Assembly: GCA_035628505.1 (NCBI GenBank)
Contig: DASPJR010000038.1
Span: forward strand, 62,001-126,000
Length of the DNA stretch: 64,000 bases
Direction: 5' to 3'
Origin: DASPJR01 sp035628505
GTDB lineage: Bacteria; Planctomycetota; SZUA-567; H5-PLA8
Position 1 is the first letter of the stretch. Each line of letters begins with the position of its first letter. Positions 1 to 9,896 of the stretch are shown in pieces. The position numbers and the translations under genes were made by a program. Below the pieces are notes generated by a model. The model was not told where the DNA came from, did no database searches, and saw only the letters and a program-made list of their open reading frames with translations.

Positions 1-407
1 ATGCTGACCTGCTCGGCTTCGATGTCTTCTTTCGATTTCATCGCAACCATGCGCGCGATGATGAACTGATGCTCCTGAAAGATTTCTGTCTTGGGCCGCT
101 GCGGAACGTGAACCACGTCTTCCAGAGTGAGTGGATGTATTTGGAAGAGCTCGGCGAGCTCGCGCAGCATTCTCTCGTCACCGAGGCCACGCACTTCAAT
201 CCAGTGCGTCAGTGCCGTATTCTTCAGCGGCGCCTGAAGATCGGCGACGGACGCGATATCGCGTTCCTCAAGGAAGTCGCCCGAATACGAGAAGAGGTGA
301 ATGGTCGGTCGCTTTGCGCCTTCGGGCAGCGCGAGCGTTCCGGGGGAGGCTCCCGGCGCTGTCCGCTTTTTCTTCCGGCTTAAATTTTTGATGCGCCGTC
401 GCGACAT
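1..407 (-). CDS. corA: Magnesium/cobalt transporter CorA, N-terminal part (cut by window edge)
   Basis: The frame opens with an ATG at 407 (minus strand) and stays open to the window edge, so only the first 135 residues are visible and the membrane part with the GMN motif is missing. The visible part is the cytoplasmic CorA domain: a basic N-terminus, then a segment containing FQIHPLTLEDVVHVPQRPK around residues 88-106 and ARMVAMKS further on, which matches the conserved 'HPL-x-LEDV...QRPK' core of CorA proteins. CorA forms a pentameric inner-membrane channel for Mg2+ (and Co2+). Its start lies 13 bp beyond the stop of the M28 peptidase gene, in the same direction, so the two may be co-transcribed. 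Identification is by family motif; the ion specificity is known for the family, not shown here. Confidence 0.85.
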   Translation of the reverse strand, partial: MSRRRIKNLSRKKKRTAPGASPGTLALPEGAKRPTIHLFSYSGDFLEERDIASVADLQAPLKNTALTHWIEVRGLGDERMLRELAELFQIHPLTLEDVVHVPQRPKTEIFQEHQFIIARMVAMKSKEDIEAEQVS

Positions 408-419
408 AAGGATCCGCTG

Positions 420-2345
420 CTATTTTTTCTTCTCGGCCGAACGTGTTCCAAGCTTCACTTTGAACTGCAGCGTCTCGTCTCCCCGGCGGCCGGTCAGGTC
501 CACGCTGTCGCCGGGACTGAAATCGATCAGGCCGATGTTCAGGTCCATCGCGTTGCTGAGGTGCTGGCCGTTAATGTTCGTGATCAGATCGCCCGCTTTT
601 ATACCCGCCTGCGCCGCAGGGCTGTCCGGCACGACTTGTCCAACAAGATAACCCTTCGCGTCCTTTTTGCTGTTGTCCGGCGAAACGCCCAGGAATCCTT
701 GCGCGCTCTGAGCGATAAATTCCGGCCGTGTCTTGTTATCGGCGATTTCGAACAGCAGCTTCCGCGCGAGATCGGCAACTGCTTCAGCCACGGGCGCATT
801 GATTTTTTCCCACGTGTCGCTGGGACGATGATAATCGGGGTGAATGCCCGTGAAGAAAAACAGCACCGGAATCTTCTTCTCGAAAAACGCCGCGTGATCG
901 CTCGGCCCGGTGCCGGAACTTCCCAGGTGAACTTTCATGCCCTCGTCGTTCGCGAACTTCGCATTCTTCGTGTGCTTCAGCACGAGATCCTTGAAGCCTT
1001 TTGCGGTGCCAACGCCGGCAACCTGCACGTCACCGGTCGCCGAACGCCCAATCATGTCGAGGTTCAGCATCGCGATTGTGTCGGCGAGAGGCACTTTCGT
1101 ATTGCGCAGATAGTACTGCGAGCCGAGCAGGCCGGACTCCTCGCCCGTGAAGCCGATGAACAGAATAGAGCGACGCGGGCGGTCGCCCTCCTTTAAGGAG
1201 CCGTAATGCTGCGCAATCTCGAGCAGGCCCGCCGTTCCGCTGGCGTTGTCGTCGGCGCCGGGATGAATCTTGTTTCGGCCCTCTTTTCCGAGAAGCGAAT
1301 TCTGCCAGCCGAGTCCGACGTGGTCGGTATGAGCGCCGATGACCACGTGTTCTTTGCGCAGCTTGCCATCGCGTCCGGGCAGCCGGGCAATGATGTTCGA
1401 CGTCTTCTTCCTGTCGAGGTCCAGCGCGCTGACGCCGCTGAGCTTCACGTCCTTGAGCTCGAAGGAGTGATTGGACAGGTCCTTGTCGATGGCCGCCTGC
1501 AGATCTCCGAGCTTCTTTCCGCTGGGCTCAAGCAGCTCGTCGGCGGTCTTGCGCGTGATCTGCAGAACGGGAATCGAAAATTCGCCCATCAGGGCGCCTT
1601 TTGAATCTGTGACAGTGTCCGGCTCCTTTTCGCGCCCGGCAGGTCCGGTGACGATGACAACACCTGCGGCGCGGCGCATCACGCAGTTCATGATTTTTGA
1701 GACGAGTGCCGCATACTTGCTGTGTTCTTTGCCGTCAAAATTGCTCTTGGAGTCTTTCTCCTGTGGCTCGTAGCGGAGAATCAGCACCCACTTGCCGGCA
1801 AGGTCCAGATCGCCGAAGTCATCGTAGGAATGCTCGGGAGCAATAATGCTGTAGCCGGCGAAAACCACGCCCGATTCGGCGGAAGCTTTCTTGTCGCCCA
1901 TCGGGAAAGGAGCGAAGTCTTTGCCGAGCTCGTATTTCTTTTCTTTGTCGCCGGATTTCAGCACCAGCGCGCTCTCGGCCAGAGCGCCTTTCGAAACTGT
2001 AATCGGGAAATCCTGAAAGTAGCTGCGCACGCCTTTTTCGTCGGTATCGCCATACGGCTCAAGGCCAAAGCGCTTGAATTCATCCGCGACGTACTGCGCT
2101 GCTTTGAGCTGTTCGGGCGTGCCGGCCTCGCGGCCGCGCAGCTCGGGGGAAGAAAGAAACTTAATATGCCCGAGCAGCTCGTTCCGATTAATGCGTGCAT
2201 CGACTGCGGGCTGAACCGGAATTGCCGTCGGATTTACCGGCTCGGCAACTGCGGCCTTTTCTTCCGCGTATGCGAACGAAAGGAACAGCAGGCAAAGCGC
2301 AAGGAGAGAGGTGGCGGGAAAGCGGCGGACGAGAGCGTGTTGCAT
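420..2345 (-). CDS. Secreted M28 family zinc aminopeptidase with PA and PDZ domains
   Basis: A 641-residue exported metallopeptidase. Residues 1-27 form a signal peptide ending near AYA. A protease-associated (PA) region lies around 150-270. The M28 catalytic domain spans about 315-535, with the expected metal ligands and catalytic residues: GAHTDH (H339), GADDN (D365), GEESG (E402/E403), LNLDM (D430) and a late HPDYHRPSD (about 502-510). A C-terminal PDZ domain follows (about 550-635, core FLGVSPDN and DSPAAQAGIKAGD). Domain order signal-PA-M28-PDZ is common in planctomycete and acidobacterial exported aminopeptidases. It probably removes N-terminal residues from peptides in the periplasm. 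A purine-rich AGGAAG lies about 9 nt before the ATG. The neighbouring peptide transporters at 50-61 kb make a peptide-scavenging role plausible, but that is inference. Confidence 0.9.
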   Translation of the reverse strand: MQHALVRRFPATSLLALCLLFLSFAYAEEKAAVAEPVNPTAIPVQPAVDARINRNELLGHIKFLSSPELRGREAGTPEQLKAAQYVADEFKRFGLEPYGDTDEKGVRSYFQDFPITVSKGALAESALVLKSGDKEKKYELGKDFAPFPMGDKKASAESGVVFAGYSIIAPEHSYDDFGDLDLAGKWVLILRYEPQEKDSKSNFDGKEHSKYAALVSKIMNCVMRRAAGVVIVTGPAGREKEPDTVTDSKGALMGEFSIPVLQITRKTADELLEPSGKKLGDLQAAIDKDLSNHSFELKDVKLSGVSALDLDRKKTSNIIARLPGRDGKLRKEHVVIGAHTDHVGLGWQNSLLGKEGRNKIHPGADDNASGTAGLLEIAQHYGSLKEGDRPRRSILFIGFTGEESGLLGSQYYLRNTKVPLADTIAMLNLDMIGRSATGDVQVAGVGTAKGFKDLVLKHTKNAKFANDEGMKVHLGSSGTGPSDHAAFFEKKIPVLFFFTGIHPDYHRPSDTWEKINAPVAEAVADLARKLLFEIADNKTRPEFIAQSAQGFLGVSPDNSKKDAKGYLVGQVVPDSPAAQAGIKAGDLITNINGQHLSNAMDLNIGLIDFSPGDSVDLTGRRGDETLQFKVKLGTRSAEKKK

Positions 2346-2459
2346 GGATCGTGCTTCCTGAAGGTGATTTCCCCTCCCGTCAGTGTGGCCGCATTAGGCT
2401 AGCAAGTTTGACAGGCCGGACAATGCTGTTTCGCGACAAGCTCGGTGTGCCAGCGCCAG

Positions 2460-2514
2460 CCCCTCACCCCGCGTTCCCTCCGCTCACGTCGGCCCTCTCC
2501 CGGAGGGAGAGGGT
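2460..2514. repeat. Single arm of the CCCTCACCC...CCCTCTCCC repeat family
   Basis: In the gap between the M28 gene and the large dehydrogenase gene, this stretch reads CCCCTCACCC, then a CTCCGCTCACG-like middle, then GGCCCTCTCCCGGAGGGAGA. The same order of elements is found as both arms of a long inverted repeat at 21376-21523. It ends in a small hairpin (CCCTCTCCC/GGGAGAGGG) directly next to the stop codon of the dehydrogenase gene and could act as a 3' end signal, although no T-run follows. Confidence 0.6.
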
Positions 2515-2516
2515 AC

Positions 2517-5500
2517 TTACTTCGCGATTTTCGTGAGGAGGAATGCAACCAGGTCGTTGAAGTCTTCCTGGGACAAAACTTCGCCCATGTTGTCCGGCAT
2601 CAGCGAGAAAGCAGACTCCTTTTTGGATTTAATCTCGGCTTTCGGGACGGATGATTCCTTGCCCGTTGTGTCGGCAAAAACCAGGAGCTCGCCTTCTTCG
2701 CGGCGCAGCAGGCCGTTGACGATGCGACCGTCGTTGAGCTGCACGACGCTGTAGCGGAAGGCGGGATCGACGCTGCGATTCGGATCCAGGATGTCTTCAA
2801 CGATGCGTTCGAGCCCGCGGCTGCCGACTCCGTCGAGCTGCGGTCCGATCGTGGCGCCCTGGTTGTCGATCTTGTGGCAGACCGCGCATGCCTTCGTGAA
2901 GACGGCCTGGCCTTTGGCGGCTGAAGCTTTAGCCGAATCGAATTCGTTGCGGCGCTTGTCGATGAGCTTCTGCAATTCGGCGTCAACGGCAGCCAGGCCC
3001 TTGGTCATCTTCGCCATGCGTTCGCCAAGATTCGGCAGCTTCGCCCCTTCCAGACGTTCCTTGATTTTGCGGTCCTGCAGCAACCGCGCGGAGGCTTTGC
3101 CCGCTTCGATGTTGGCCATCAGCGCGGCAGCGCCCTCTGGCGTTGCGGCCAGCGACAGAGCGTACTTCGTCTGCAGGCTTGCCGGTGCTTTGTTGAGCGC
3201 TTCTGCCAGCGCTGCGCGTGCCTCGGCTGTGTTGGAATCGGCCAGAGCCTGCGCCGTTTTCTCGCGAAGGCCGGACGACTCACTGGCATCGCTCAGGATT
3301 GTGGCGATCGCGGGCGTGCTCGTGGCGTTGATGGCCAGCAGCGCCTTCGCCACGGCCGCTCGCGTGTCATTATCGTTCGCGCGGTCAGTCAGCATTGCTC
3401 TGAGCTGCGTTTCGTACTGCGAAAGCTTCAGGGTGCGCGCAATATCAATGGCCATCAGCCGGGTGGATGCGGCATCGGAAACGTCGCGCGGCATCTCGAC
3501 CACAGCGGGCTCGAAACGTCCGGCTGCGAGCCACGCATACGCCGTTGCGGTGTCACCATCCACGAGCTCGATAAAGCCGCTGCGGCCGGTGAACTTCGCC
3601 AGATCCCACTCCACTTTCTGTGCGGTGTCGTTGCGCGGCGGCAAAGCTTCCATCAGCAGCTCGCCGTTGGCGGAATCTCGCAGACGAACGAAGTTTTTAG
3701 GCGGATGGTCTTTCGGCGGCACTCCGTTGTGTCCGGCGAGATAGAACGAAAGCTTCGCGGGAAGTGCAAACGTCTTCGAGCGCAGCGTGCCTGTGTGCTG
3801 CTCGCTTTTTGGCAGGCTGCTGAGGAACACTGCGTCTTTGTTGCCATCCGCCGAAGCGCGCTTCTGCGTCTCCCACGGATTGGTTGCGTTCTTCGCGCCT
3901 TCCAGCGGTGTGAACGACCAGGCGCTGGCCGGCGCTTCCTTTGCCGCGAGCACCTTTCCGGCGAGTTCCGCGGCCCATGTGCGAACGGCTCCGGTGAATT
4001 CTCCGCCGCGCTGCGCCATGCCTTCCTGCATGGATTTGAACAGAGCAATCTGCAGGTCGTCGTCTGCAGGAAACTTTTCGCGCACGAACGCCGCCAGTCC
4101 CTCCACGTCGCTTTGCGGCAGGAAGCGCGAGGCATGCTTCAGGTACGCCGCCATTTTGTCGCGACTCTCGTTGAAGCTGCGAAGATGCTTCATTACGAAC
4201 GCTGCAGATTCGGGACTCTGCACCGCCAGGGCGATGTCGGCCAGAACGCGTGAATCCTCTTCCGAAAACGGCTGCGACTTGAACTGCGTGATCACGTCCG
4301 TATTGCCGCCGGCCGGGCGCAGTTGATTGCGCAGCGCCATACGGACCGTGTGGAGATGATGCGTATCGTCGGCGGGGATGCGCTTGCGGAGCTCCAGAAG
4401 CGGCGCGACGTTATCGCCATGAGGGTGGCGGCCCAGCGCGTCGGCGGCCGCGCGTTGAACGAAGGCGTCGGCGTCCTTCAAGCCAGCGAACAGAAGCGCG
4501 CGCTGATCGGCGTTGATCGCATCGGTTTCCGAGAGCACGCGCATGGCATGCGTCCGGACTTCGCGCGAGGCATCTTTCGCGGCGGCGGCGAGCAGATCGG
4601 CATCCAGCGTTCCGAAGCGGTGGAGAATCCAGATGCCGTGCAGTTTCTGCCAGGCATTGGCATCGCTGCGCAGTTTTTTCTTCACGTCGTCGGCGGCCGG
4701 CTTGCCGATGCGGTCCGTGAGCTGATTGGAAGCCAGCGTGCGAACGCTCAGGTTGCTATTGCCCAGCGCGGTAATGAGATCGGCGGTCGAGGCGGCGGAC
4801 AGATCAGGCGCCTTGGTCTCGCCTGCGTTCTCTCCTTTATAGACGATGCGCCAGACGCGGCCTCTCTCCCGGTCGCGGCCGGGGTGGGTGAGGGGAACTT
4901 CGTAATGGCCGATGATGCGGTTGTAAAAGTCAGCAACGTAAATGGCGCCGTCGGGTCCGAGGCACATGTTTACCGGGCGGAACCAGGGATCGTCGCATTT
5001 GAGCAGGTCCGGCATTTCTTTGGCGATCCGCGTCGTGCCGCGGTCTTCAAGCTTGTCACGATTGATGCGGCAAGTCATCGGGTTTCCGCAAAAAACGTTG
5101 CCGCGGAATTCTTCGGGAAACTTGTCGTCCGCATAATAAACAATTCCGCCGATCGCCGTCGAGCCGTGGCTGTGATTGAGCATCGTGGGGCCGAAGCCGA
5201 GGCCGTCGTGCGGTTTTCCAAAGCTGGGATAATACGATCCGCGCAGCAGCTGGTAAATCGGCGAGCTGTGGCAATCGGCCGAGTAGAGATTTCCAAGCGG
5301 ATCGAAGGCCAGGCCGAAGGGATTCACCTGCCCCCATGTGTGCTGCTCCACGCGCGAGCCATCCAGGCGCACGCGGAAGGTATTGCCTGAGTTCATGGTG
5401 ATGCTGCTGCCGTCTTTGCCTTTCAGCGTCGTCGTGTTGTTGAAGCCGTGCGTCGCATAAAGCCAGCCGTCGAAGCCGCGTTGAAAGGAACTGATCATGC

Positions 5501-6005
5501 CGTGCGTGTCTTTTTCATAACCAATGGGGCCATAGAGAATCTCGCGCTTGTCGGCCACGCCGTCGTTATCGGTGTCCTGGAACAGCCACACGTTGGGGAT
5601 GCTCATGACCACGCAGCCGCCGTGGAACGGGTAGAGGCCGATGGGGATGTTCAGCCCGTCGGCAAAGCAAGTGATTTTGCGCGCCTTGCCGTCGGGTCCA
5701 AAGTCTTCGAGAACCATGACTTTGTCTTTTCCCTTGGCGTCGCCCTTCACCGGAAACGGATATTCCTGCGATTGCGTCATCCACAGGCGGCCTTTGGCGT
5801 CGAACGCCAGATTCATCGGCTTGCTGATGTCAGGCTCGGCCGCGACGAGCTGAATCTCGAATCCGGGCGGAAGGTGAAACGTCTTCGCTTCCTGCTCGGG
5901 CGTGAGCGCCGGCGTTGTCCGAACGCCCGCAGCAAAGGGGTTTTCCCCGGCGCAGACTGTTAACAGCGAGCAGAGAAGGGAAAACAGCAGGGCGCGTTTA
6001 AGCAT
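2517..6005 (-). CDS. Exported PVC-type membrane-bound dehydrogenase / HEAT / c-type cytochrome fusion
   Basis: A 1162-residue exported protein of the kind annotated as 'putative membrane-bound dehydrogenase, Pirellula/Verrucomicrobium type'. A signal peptide (residues 1-20, ending CAGE) is followed by a beta-propeller dehydrogenase-like domain (about 40-370, with GLAFDPLGNLYSADCHSSP and CLGPDGAIYVADFYNRIIGHYE). Next comes a long helical HEAT-like region (about 400-700), a beta-rich segment, more helical repeats, and a C-terminal haem domain with one CxxCH site (KACAVCHKI, about 1040-1044) and the following 'ILDPNRSVDPAFRYSVV' element typical of the PVC haem-binding module. It likely works in the periplasm as a redox enzyme on sugars or alcohols; the substrate is unknown. 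This architecture is one of the strongest taxonomic pointers in the window. Confidence 0.88.
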   Translation of the reverse strand: MLKRALLFSLLCSLLTVCAGENPFAAGVRTTPALTPEQEAKTFHLPPGFEIQLVAAEPDISKPMNLAFDAKGRLWMTQSQEYPFPVKGDAKGKDKVMVLEDFGPDGKARKITCFADGLNIPIGLYPFHGGCVVMSIPNVWLFQDTDNDGVADKREILYGPIGYEKDTHGMISSFQRGFDGWLYATHGFNNTTTLKGKDGSSITMNSGNTFRVRLDGSRVEQHTWGQVNPFGLAFDPLGNLYSADCHSSPIYQLLRGSYYPSFGKPHDGLGFGPTMLNHSHGSTAIGGIVYYADDKFPEEFRGNVFCGNPMTCRINRDKLEDRGTTRIAKEMPDLLKCDDPWFRPVNMCLGPDGAIYVADFYNRIIGHYEVPLTHPGRDRERGRVWRIVYKGENAGETKAPDLSAASTADLITALGNSNLSVRTLASNQLTDRIGKPAADDVKKKLRSDANAWQKLHGIWILHRFGTLDADLLAAAAKDASREVRTHAMRVLSETDAINADQRALLFAGLKDADAFVQRAAADALGRHPHGDNVAPLLELRKRIPADDTHHLHTVRMALRNQLRPAGGNTDVITQFKSQPFSEEDSRVLADIALAVQSPESAAFVMKHLRSFNESRDKMAAYLKHASRFLPQSDVEGLAAFVREKFPADDDLQIALFKSMQEGMAQRGGEFTGAVRTWAAELAGKVLAAKEAPASAWSFTPLEGAKNATNPWETQKRASADGNKDAVFLSSLPKSEQHTGTLRSKTFALPAKLSFYLAGHNGVPPKDHPPKNFVRLRDSANGELLMEALPPRNDTAQKVEWDLAKFTGRSGFIELVDGDTATAYAWLAAGRFEPAVVEMPRDVSDAASTRLMAIDIARTLKLSQYETQLRAMLTDRANDNDTRAAVAKALLAINATSTPAIATILSDASESSGLREKTAQALADSNTAEARAALAEALNKAPASLQTKYALSLAATPEGAAALMANIEAGKASARLLQDRKIKERLEGAKLPNLGERMAKMTKGLAAVDAELQKLIDKRRNEFDSAKASAAKGQAVFTKACAVCHKIDNQGATIGPQLDGVGSRGLERIVEDILDPNRSVDPAFRYSVVQLNDGRIVNGLLRREEGELLVFADTTGKESSVPKAEIKSKKESAFSLMPDNMGEVLSQEDFNDLVAFLLTKIAK

Positions 6006-6230
6006 GAGATCAGAAGCCTCACTTTTGATAACAAAAAATCACATCGGCCGCTTCGATATACACCGTAGCGCTGCAAAAACGAAGCTGTGAAATAGCAAGG
6101 AAAGCCCTCATACGAAAGCAGCAATCAGTTGAAGCTGCCTTCTGTGAAAAGATGATAACATTCGCTTGGACAAGTGGGCCTGCTACAGGGTACGATACAG
6201 CATGCCGCGCGGTTTGATCAGCCTTCAGAG

Positions 6231-6968
6231 ATGAGCACCATGCAATCCCAGCGTCGCGACATGCAGCATTGGACGTACCTGCTTCCGATCTTTCTCGTTT
6301 TCGGGCTGTTTGTCTGGCTGAATTTCGATTTCTCACGAGACGCCTACGAAGAGCGCACCGCGAGCGGTCACCGCGGCGGCATTCGCCATGGCTTTCCATT
6401 CGTTCTCTGGGACAGCGGAATTGATGCCAGAGCGAGCGAAGCCGGTACCTTGAAACTTTCCATTCGTGAATACGGCGGATGGGTCTGGAGCGGCGTGGCG
6501 CTCAATGGCGGAAGTCTGTTGCTCGCGTTGCTGGGCTCAGTGGCGTGCTCACGCGTGCTGAGGCGCGCGGCATTTCAGAAACAGCCCGATGGCGACGCGC
6601 TCGTCGCGCACGCCTGGGTTCATCCGCTGACGCCTGTTGTTCTGATGACGCTGGCCGGCACGCTGCTGTGGGTGAATCTCACGCCGGAGACCGAGATAGT
6701 TCTACGCGATAACGGCTCAATGGATTTTGAGCAAAGTCTTGGCTGGCCGCTGACGCACTACAAGGCTCACCAGCCGCGCCTGAATGCCAGTGCGCGCCAT
6801 TACACGCCTGAAGTGATCCTGGCGCATCTGCGTGCGCGCCCCGATGCCGCATTCCGCTTCGCGCACTGGTATGAAGAACGCCTGGTGGGCAACATTCTCA
6901 TCGGCGTCGTCGTCGCACTTGGCGCAGCGGGCGCAACGGAACGCGCACTTAAGCGCCGAGAATCCTGA
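6231..6968 (+). CDS. Unknown membrane protein (three predicted TM segments)
   Basis: A 245-residue protein I cannot assign to a family. The start at 6231 (MSTMQSQ) is preferred over an upstream in-frame TTG/ATG-like start because the extra N-terminus is not protein-like; an ATG at 6240 is equally possible since no clear Shine-Dalgarno sequence decides. Hydrophobic segments lie near the N-terminus (YLLPIFLVFGLFVWLNF), in the middle (two: around GSLLLALLGSVACS and VVLMTLAGTLLWVNL) and at the C-terminus (ILIGVVVALGAAGATE). The soluble parts have no motif I recognise. It stands alone between divergent and convergent neighbours and is followed 92 bp later by another unknown membrane protein in the same direction. 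Confidence 0.65.
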   Translation: MSTMQSQRRDMQHWTYLLPIFLVFGLFVWLNFDFSRDAYEERTASGHRGGIRHGFPFVLWDSGIDARASEAGTLKLSIREYGGWVWSGVALNGGSLLLALLGSVACSRVLRRAAFQKQPDGDALVAHAWVHPLTPVVLMTLAGTLLWVNLTPETEIVLRDNGSMDFEQSLGWPLTHYKAHQPRLNASARHYTPEVILAHLRARPDAAFRFAHWYEERLVGNILIGVVVALGAAGATERALKRRES

Positions 6969-7059
6969 CCCAAACTGCGCGCCGGCCTCTAGCATTTTTT
7001 CATTGCACATGTGTAATGTGTGGCGGCTGCACGACTGTGTGTGGTAGGGTTCACTCGAT

Positions 7060-8640
7060 ATGAGTGATCCCACCGTTGCTTCGCCTGCAAATGCAATTGG
7101 ACGCAGTGCCCTGCTGGTTCACAGCATAGGCATTCTTGCCTTCGTTATTGCCGCCGTAATCCTGGGGCTCCAGCGCAATAGTGTCGACGACCTTGTCTTT
7201 GTAGGCGTCGCGCTCGCCACAGCGTTCGCCACCTATTGCTGGTCCGGGCTGCTTTCCATACAGGCGCTTCGAGGCGGAGCGACCAGCCGTGTGCCTGTGT
7301 GTCTTATTATCGTGCTCCCAATCGAAGCGGCCGGCGTGCTGCTCTGGCTGGCGTTCGCGGCGCGAACGTTGACAACCTGGCGTCTTCGCGAATGGTTCAG
7401 CGATACGGCGATGCCGGTAATTGCTGGCGTCTTTCTGCTGGCGTTCGTGCTCGCGCTGCCTGTTTCGATCTGGCTGGACCGGCGCGAAAACAGGCGCCGT
7501 TCCACCGGAACAGAAGCCTGGAATGCGCGTGAGCGCTGGGGCTACAGGATACGCTGGCAGGTGCGGCTGGTGGCGCTGCTGAGCTTTATTTTGCTTCCTT
7601 TCCCGCTCTTCGTTTACAGCGCGTGCACACTTCGCATTCGCTATTACGGCAGTGAAAGCCCGTGGCGCAGGACGGTTATCGATATGACGCCGCGCTTTGT
7701 CAGCGAAGCTTCTGCGGAAGTGCTGTCGTGGCCGGCGCACCCCAAAGTCGTTGACGTCTACGGCGATGTACTGCGCAGCGGGCGTGTCTCGCCGGAGCGT
7801 TTAAAGACTGAGCTGAATACGTCAAAACTCTGGGCAATTCGCGAGGATGCATTCACTGGTTTGACAAAGACGGACCCTGAGGCTGCGCTTGATTATGCGC
7901 GCCGCGGCGGGCAGGGAAAGATTCCGATGCCATTCTGGATGCTGAACAATGTAGGCCGTTACTTCGGCAGAAAAGCACCCGCGCACGAAATCGAACCCTT
8001 TCTGGAGCCCGTTGCATCGTCAACTGTTCCATACAATTTTCACATGAACATCTTGGCAGTGGCCTTTCGTTGTCGTCGCCACGAGTTTATTTCCAAGTTC
8101 GATGCTCTCGTTCAAAATAAGTGGGCACTTCAGGCGGACTCGGCCCAACTTTATGCGCGGTACATGCCGCCGGCGCGTTCCGAAGCGCTTTTCCCGGCAC
8201 TATTATCAGAAGACGCGAATGCAGCAATGCTGCCCGGGATCATCGACGCAATACGCGGAATTCCTGATTACGGGGTACAACTGAGAATCGTGAGCAACGC
8301 CTTTGAGAAGGGCACAGTACAATCGCCCCTTATCGTACTGCTAGCGTTGCAGGGTTACGGTGGACTGGAAACCGCCGCGCCCGCCGACCGCAAGCGCGCA
8401 GCTCTGGCCATCGCTCCTTGCTTGGACTCCGAAGATTATGAAGTGCGCAAAAGCGCCTGGTTCGCGCTGGCGAACATTTTGAACGTTCCATACACGCTGG
8501 ATAAAGACGAGCTGAACCGGCCCTGGACTGCCGGTGCTGGCCTTGAAAAGGACGAGGCCGTTGTGTCGATCCGCGAGAAGGTAAAAAGTTCGATCAACTT
8601 GCCCAGCACCGTCAGTGCTAATCAAGACGGAAGTAATTAA
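7060..8640 (+). CDS. Unknown multi-pass membrane protein with helical C-terminal domain
   Basis: A 526-residue protein with four hydrophobic segments in the N-terminal 190 residues (for example LLVHSIGILAFVIAAVILGL and VIAGVFLLAFVLALPVSIWL, then LVALLSFILLPFPLFVYS) and a soluble C-terminal half of short helices. The helical half includes stretches like 'RAALAIAPCLDSEDYEVRKSAWFALANIL', written here in part, which look like HEAT repeats. HEAT-bearing membrane proteins are common in planctomycetes. The ATG at 7060 follows a gap containing GGTAGGG. No enzymatic motif is visible and no function is proposed. Confidence 0.65.
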   Translation: MSDPTVASPANAIGRSALLVHSIGILAFVIAAVILGLQRNSVDDLVFVGVALATAFATYCWSGLLSIQALRGGATSRVPVCLIIVLPIEAAGVLLWLAFAARTLTTWRLREWFSDTAMPVIAGVFLLAFVLALPVSIWLDRRENRRRSTGTEAWNARERWGYRIRWQVRLVALLSFILLPFPLFVYSACTLRIRYYGSESPWRRTVIDMTPRFVSEASAEVLSWPAHPKVVDVYGDVLRSGRVSPERLKTELNTSKLWAIREDAFTGLTKTDPEAALDYARRGGQGKIPMPFWMLNNVGRYFGRKAPAHEIEPFLEPVASSTVPYNFHMNILAVAFRCRRHEFISKFDALVQNKWALQADSAQLYARYMPPARSEALFPALLSEDANAAMLPGIIDAIRGIPDYGVQLRIVSNAFEKGTVQSPLIVLLALQGYGGLETAAPADRKRAALAIAPCLDSEDYEVRKSAWFALANILNVPYTLDKDELNRPWTAGAGLEKDEAVVSIREKVKSSINLPSTVSANQDGSN

Positions 8641-8729
8641 AGAACGTCAGCCACTTCCCCGTCTGCGCCCGCGCCACGAGAGGGTACTCGCAGGCTGCAT
8701 ACCTGCGCTATATTCAGGCACTCGCGACT

Positions 8730-9896
8730 TTACACAAGCGGGTGCTTGCGTTCGGCGAGAGGGAACGGCACACGGGCGCCTTTCAGGTGTGAAGCGTAGA
8801 CGGCCATGATCATCTCGAGCGTTCTGCGTGCGTGATAGATGCTGCCGGCGGATTCGCCACCACCTTCGATCTCGCGGAGCCACTCCTTTACGAGCGCGCG
8901 GTTGGCGCCGTCGAAGCCTTTCAAACCATCGCACTCGTTTGGCGGTGATCCCGGCAGAGGCTGCCAGCTTGCGCCGCTCTTGCCCGGGTGCCACGCCGGA
9001 TCATTCAGCCAGAAAATCTGTGCGTTCACGTCGATGATGAACTGCGCCACGCCTTTTGAACCGTACACGACGCACTGAAACGCGTCTTTCGTTTTGCGCG
9101 CTTTCTGCGAATCGAAGAATCCCTGCACGCCATTGGCGAATGCGTAGGTCGCGTGAATCGTGTCTCCGGCGACCGGACCCAGCGGCTCGGTCGCGGCGCG
9201 CGCGTCTTCGCGCGTGATGTCCTTTCCGTTCTGCGTTACACGCGCCGAACACCACTGTGGCTCACCACAGAACAGGCGCATGAGATACAGGCAGTGCGTG
9301 CCGAGGACCATAAGATCTTCGCCGCCGGCGCGGTGATCTTCCTTGCCGCGCGTGCGCACTTCGAGGATCTCGCCGAGCAGGCCGTCATCGACGCTTTTCT
9401 TGAGATGCAGAATCGCGGGCACGAGCCGCATGTGATGGCCGACGGCGATCTTGATCTTGTGTTTCTCGGCGACGGCAATGATCGCGTCCGCTTCTTCGAG
9501 CGACTCGGCGATCGGCTTTTCCATGAACACATGCGCGCCGGATTCAGCGATGGCCGTGATCATCTCCAGGCGTTTTTCGACCCAGCGCATGCCCAGTGAG
9601 ACCAGCTGCGGTTTCTCTTTCTCGAGCATCTCGCGGTAGTCTGCGTATGCGCGCTGAGCGCCCGTCCGCTTAAGCGCCGCATCGCGTCCTTTTTCATTCG
9701 GATCCGCGACCGCCGCGACGGTGATGTTCGAAAAGCCCTGGAACGCTTTGTCGAGGCCGTGGCCGTAATTGCCGCGTCCGGTATGGCCGATTACACAGGC
9801 TTTGTACGTCTTCTCGTCGGCGGCGGCAAAGCGCGCGGCGAGCGCGCCAGCAGCACCGGCTGCAAGCGCATGACGGCGTGAATACAGGCGTGGCAT
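8730..9896 (-). CDS. Tat-exported Gfo/Idh/MocA family oxidoreductase
   Basis: A 388-residue NAD(P)-dependent oxidoreductase. The N-terminus MPRLYSRRHALAAGAAGAL carries a twin-arginine motif (SRRHAL) followed by an Ala-rich hydrophobic stretch, so it is probably folded with its cofactor and exported by Tat. The Rossmann part begins KACVIGHTGRGNYGHGLDKA (GxGxxG-like) and continues with AAVADPNE; residues around 120 contain the family signature EKPIAESLEEAD with the conserved EKP lysine. The C-terminal half is the alpha/beta substrate domain. The family acts on sugars, inositols or related polyols; exported members are abundant in planctomycetes. A GGAG lies just before the ATG. Substrate cannot be read from the sequence. 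Confidence 0.87.
   Translation of the reverse strand: MPRLYSRRHALAAGAAGALAARFAAADEKTYKACVIGHTGRGNYGHGLDKAFQGFSNITVAAVADPNEKGRDAALKRTGAQRAYADYREMLEKEKPQLVSLGMRWVEKRLEMITAIAESGAHVFMEKPIAESLEEADAIIAVAEKHKIKIAVGHHMRLVPAILHLKKSVDDGLLGEILEVRTRGKEDHRAGGEDLMVLGTHCLYLMRLFCGEPQWCSARVTQNGKDITREDARAATEPLGPVAGDTIHATYAFANGVQGFFDSQKARKTKDAFQCVVYGSKGVAQFIIDVNAQIFWLNDPAWHPGKSGASWQPLPGSPPNECDGLKGFDGANRALVKEWLREIEGGGESAGSIYHARRTLEMIMAVYASHLKGARVPFPLAERKHPLV

Noticed and set aside
4323..5390. 355-codon open frame on the + strand inside the giant dehydrogenase gene
   Set aside because: Antisense shadow of a clearly coding minus-strand gene; the translation has no domain signature.
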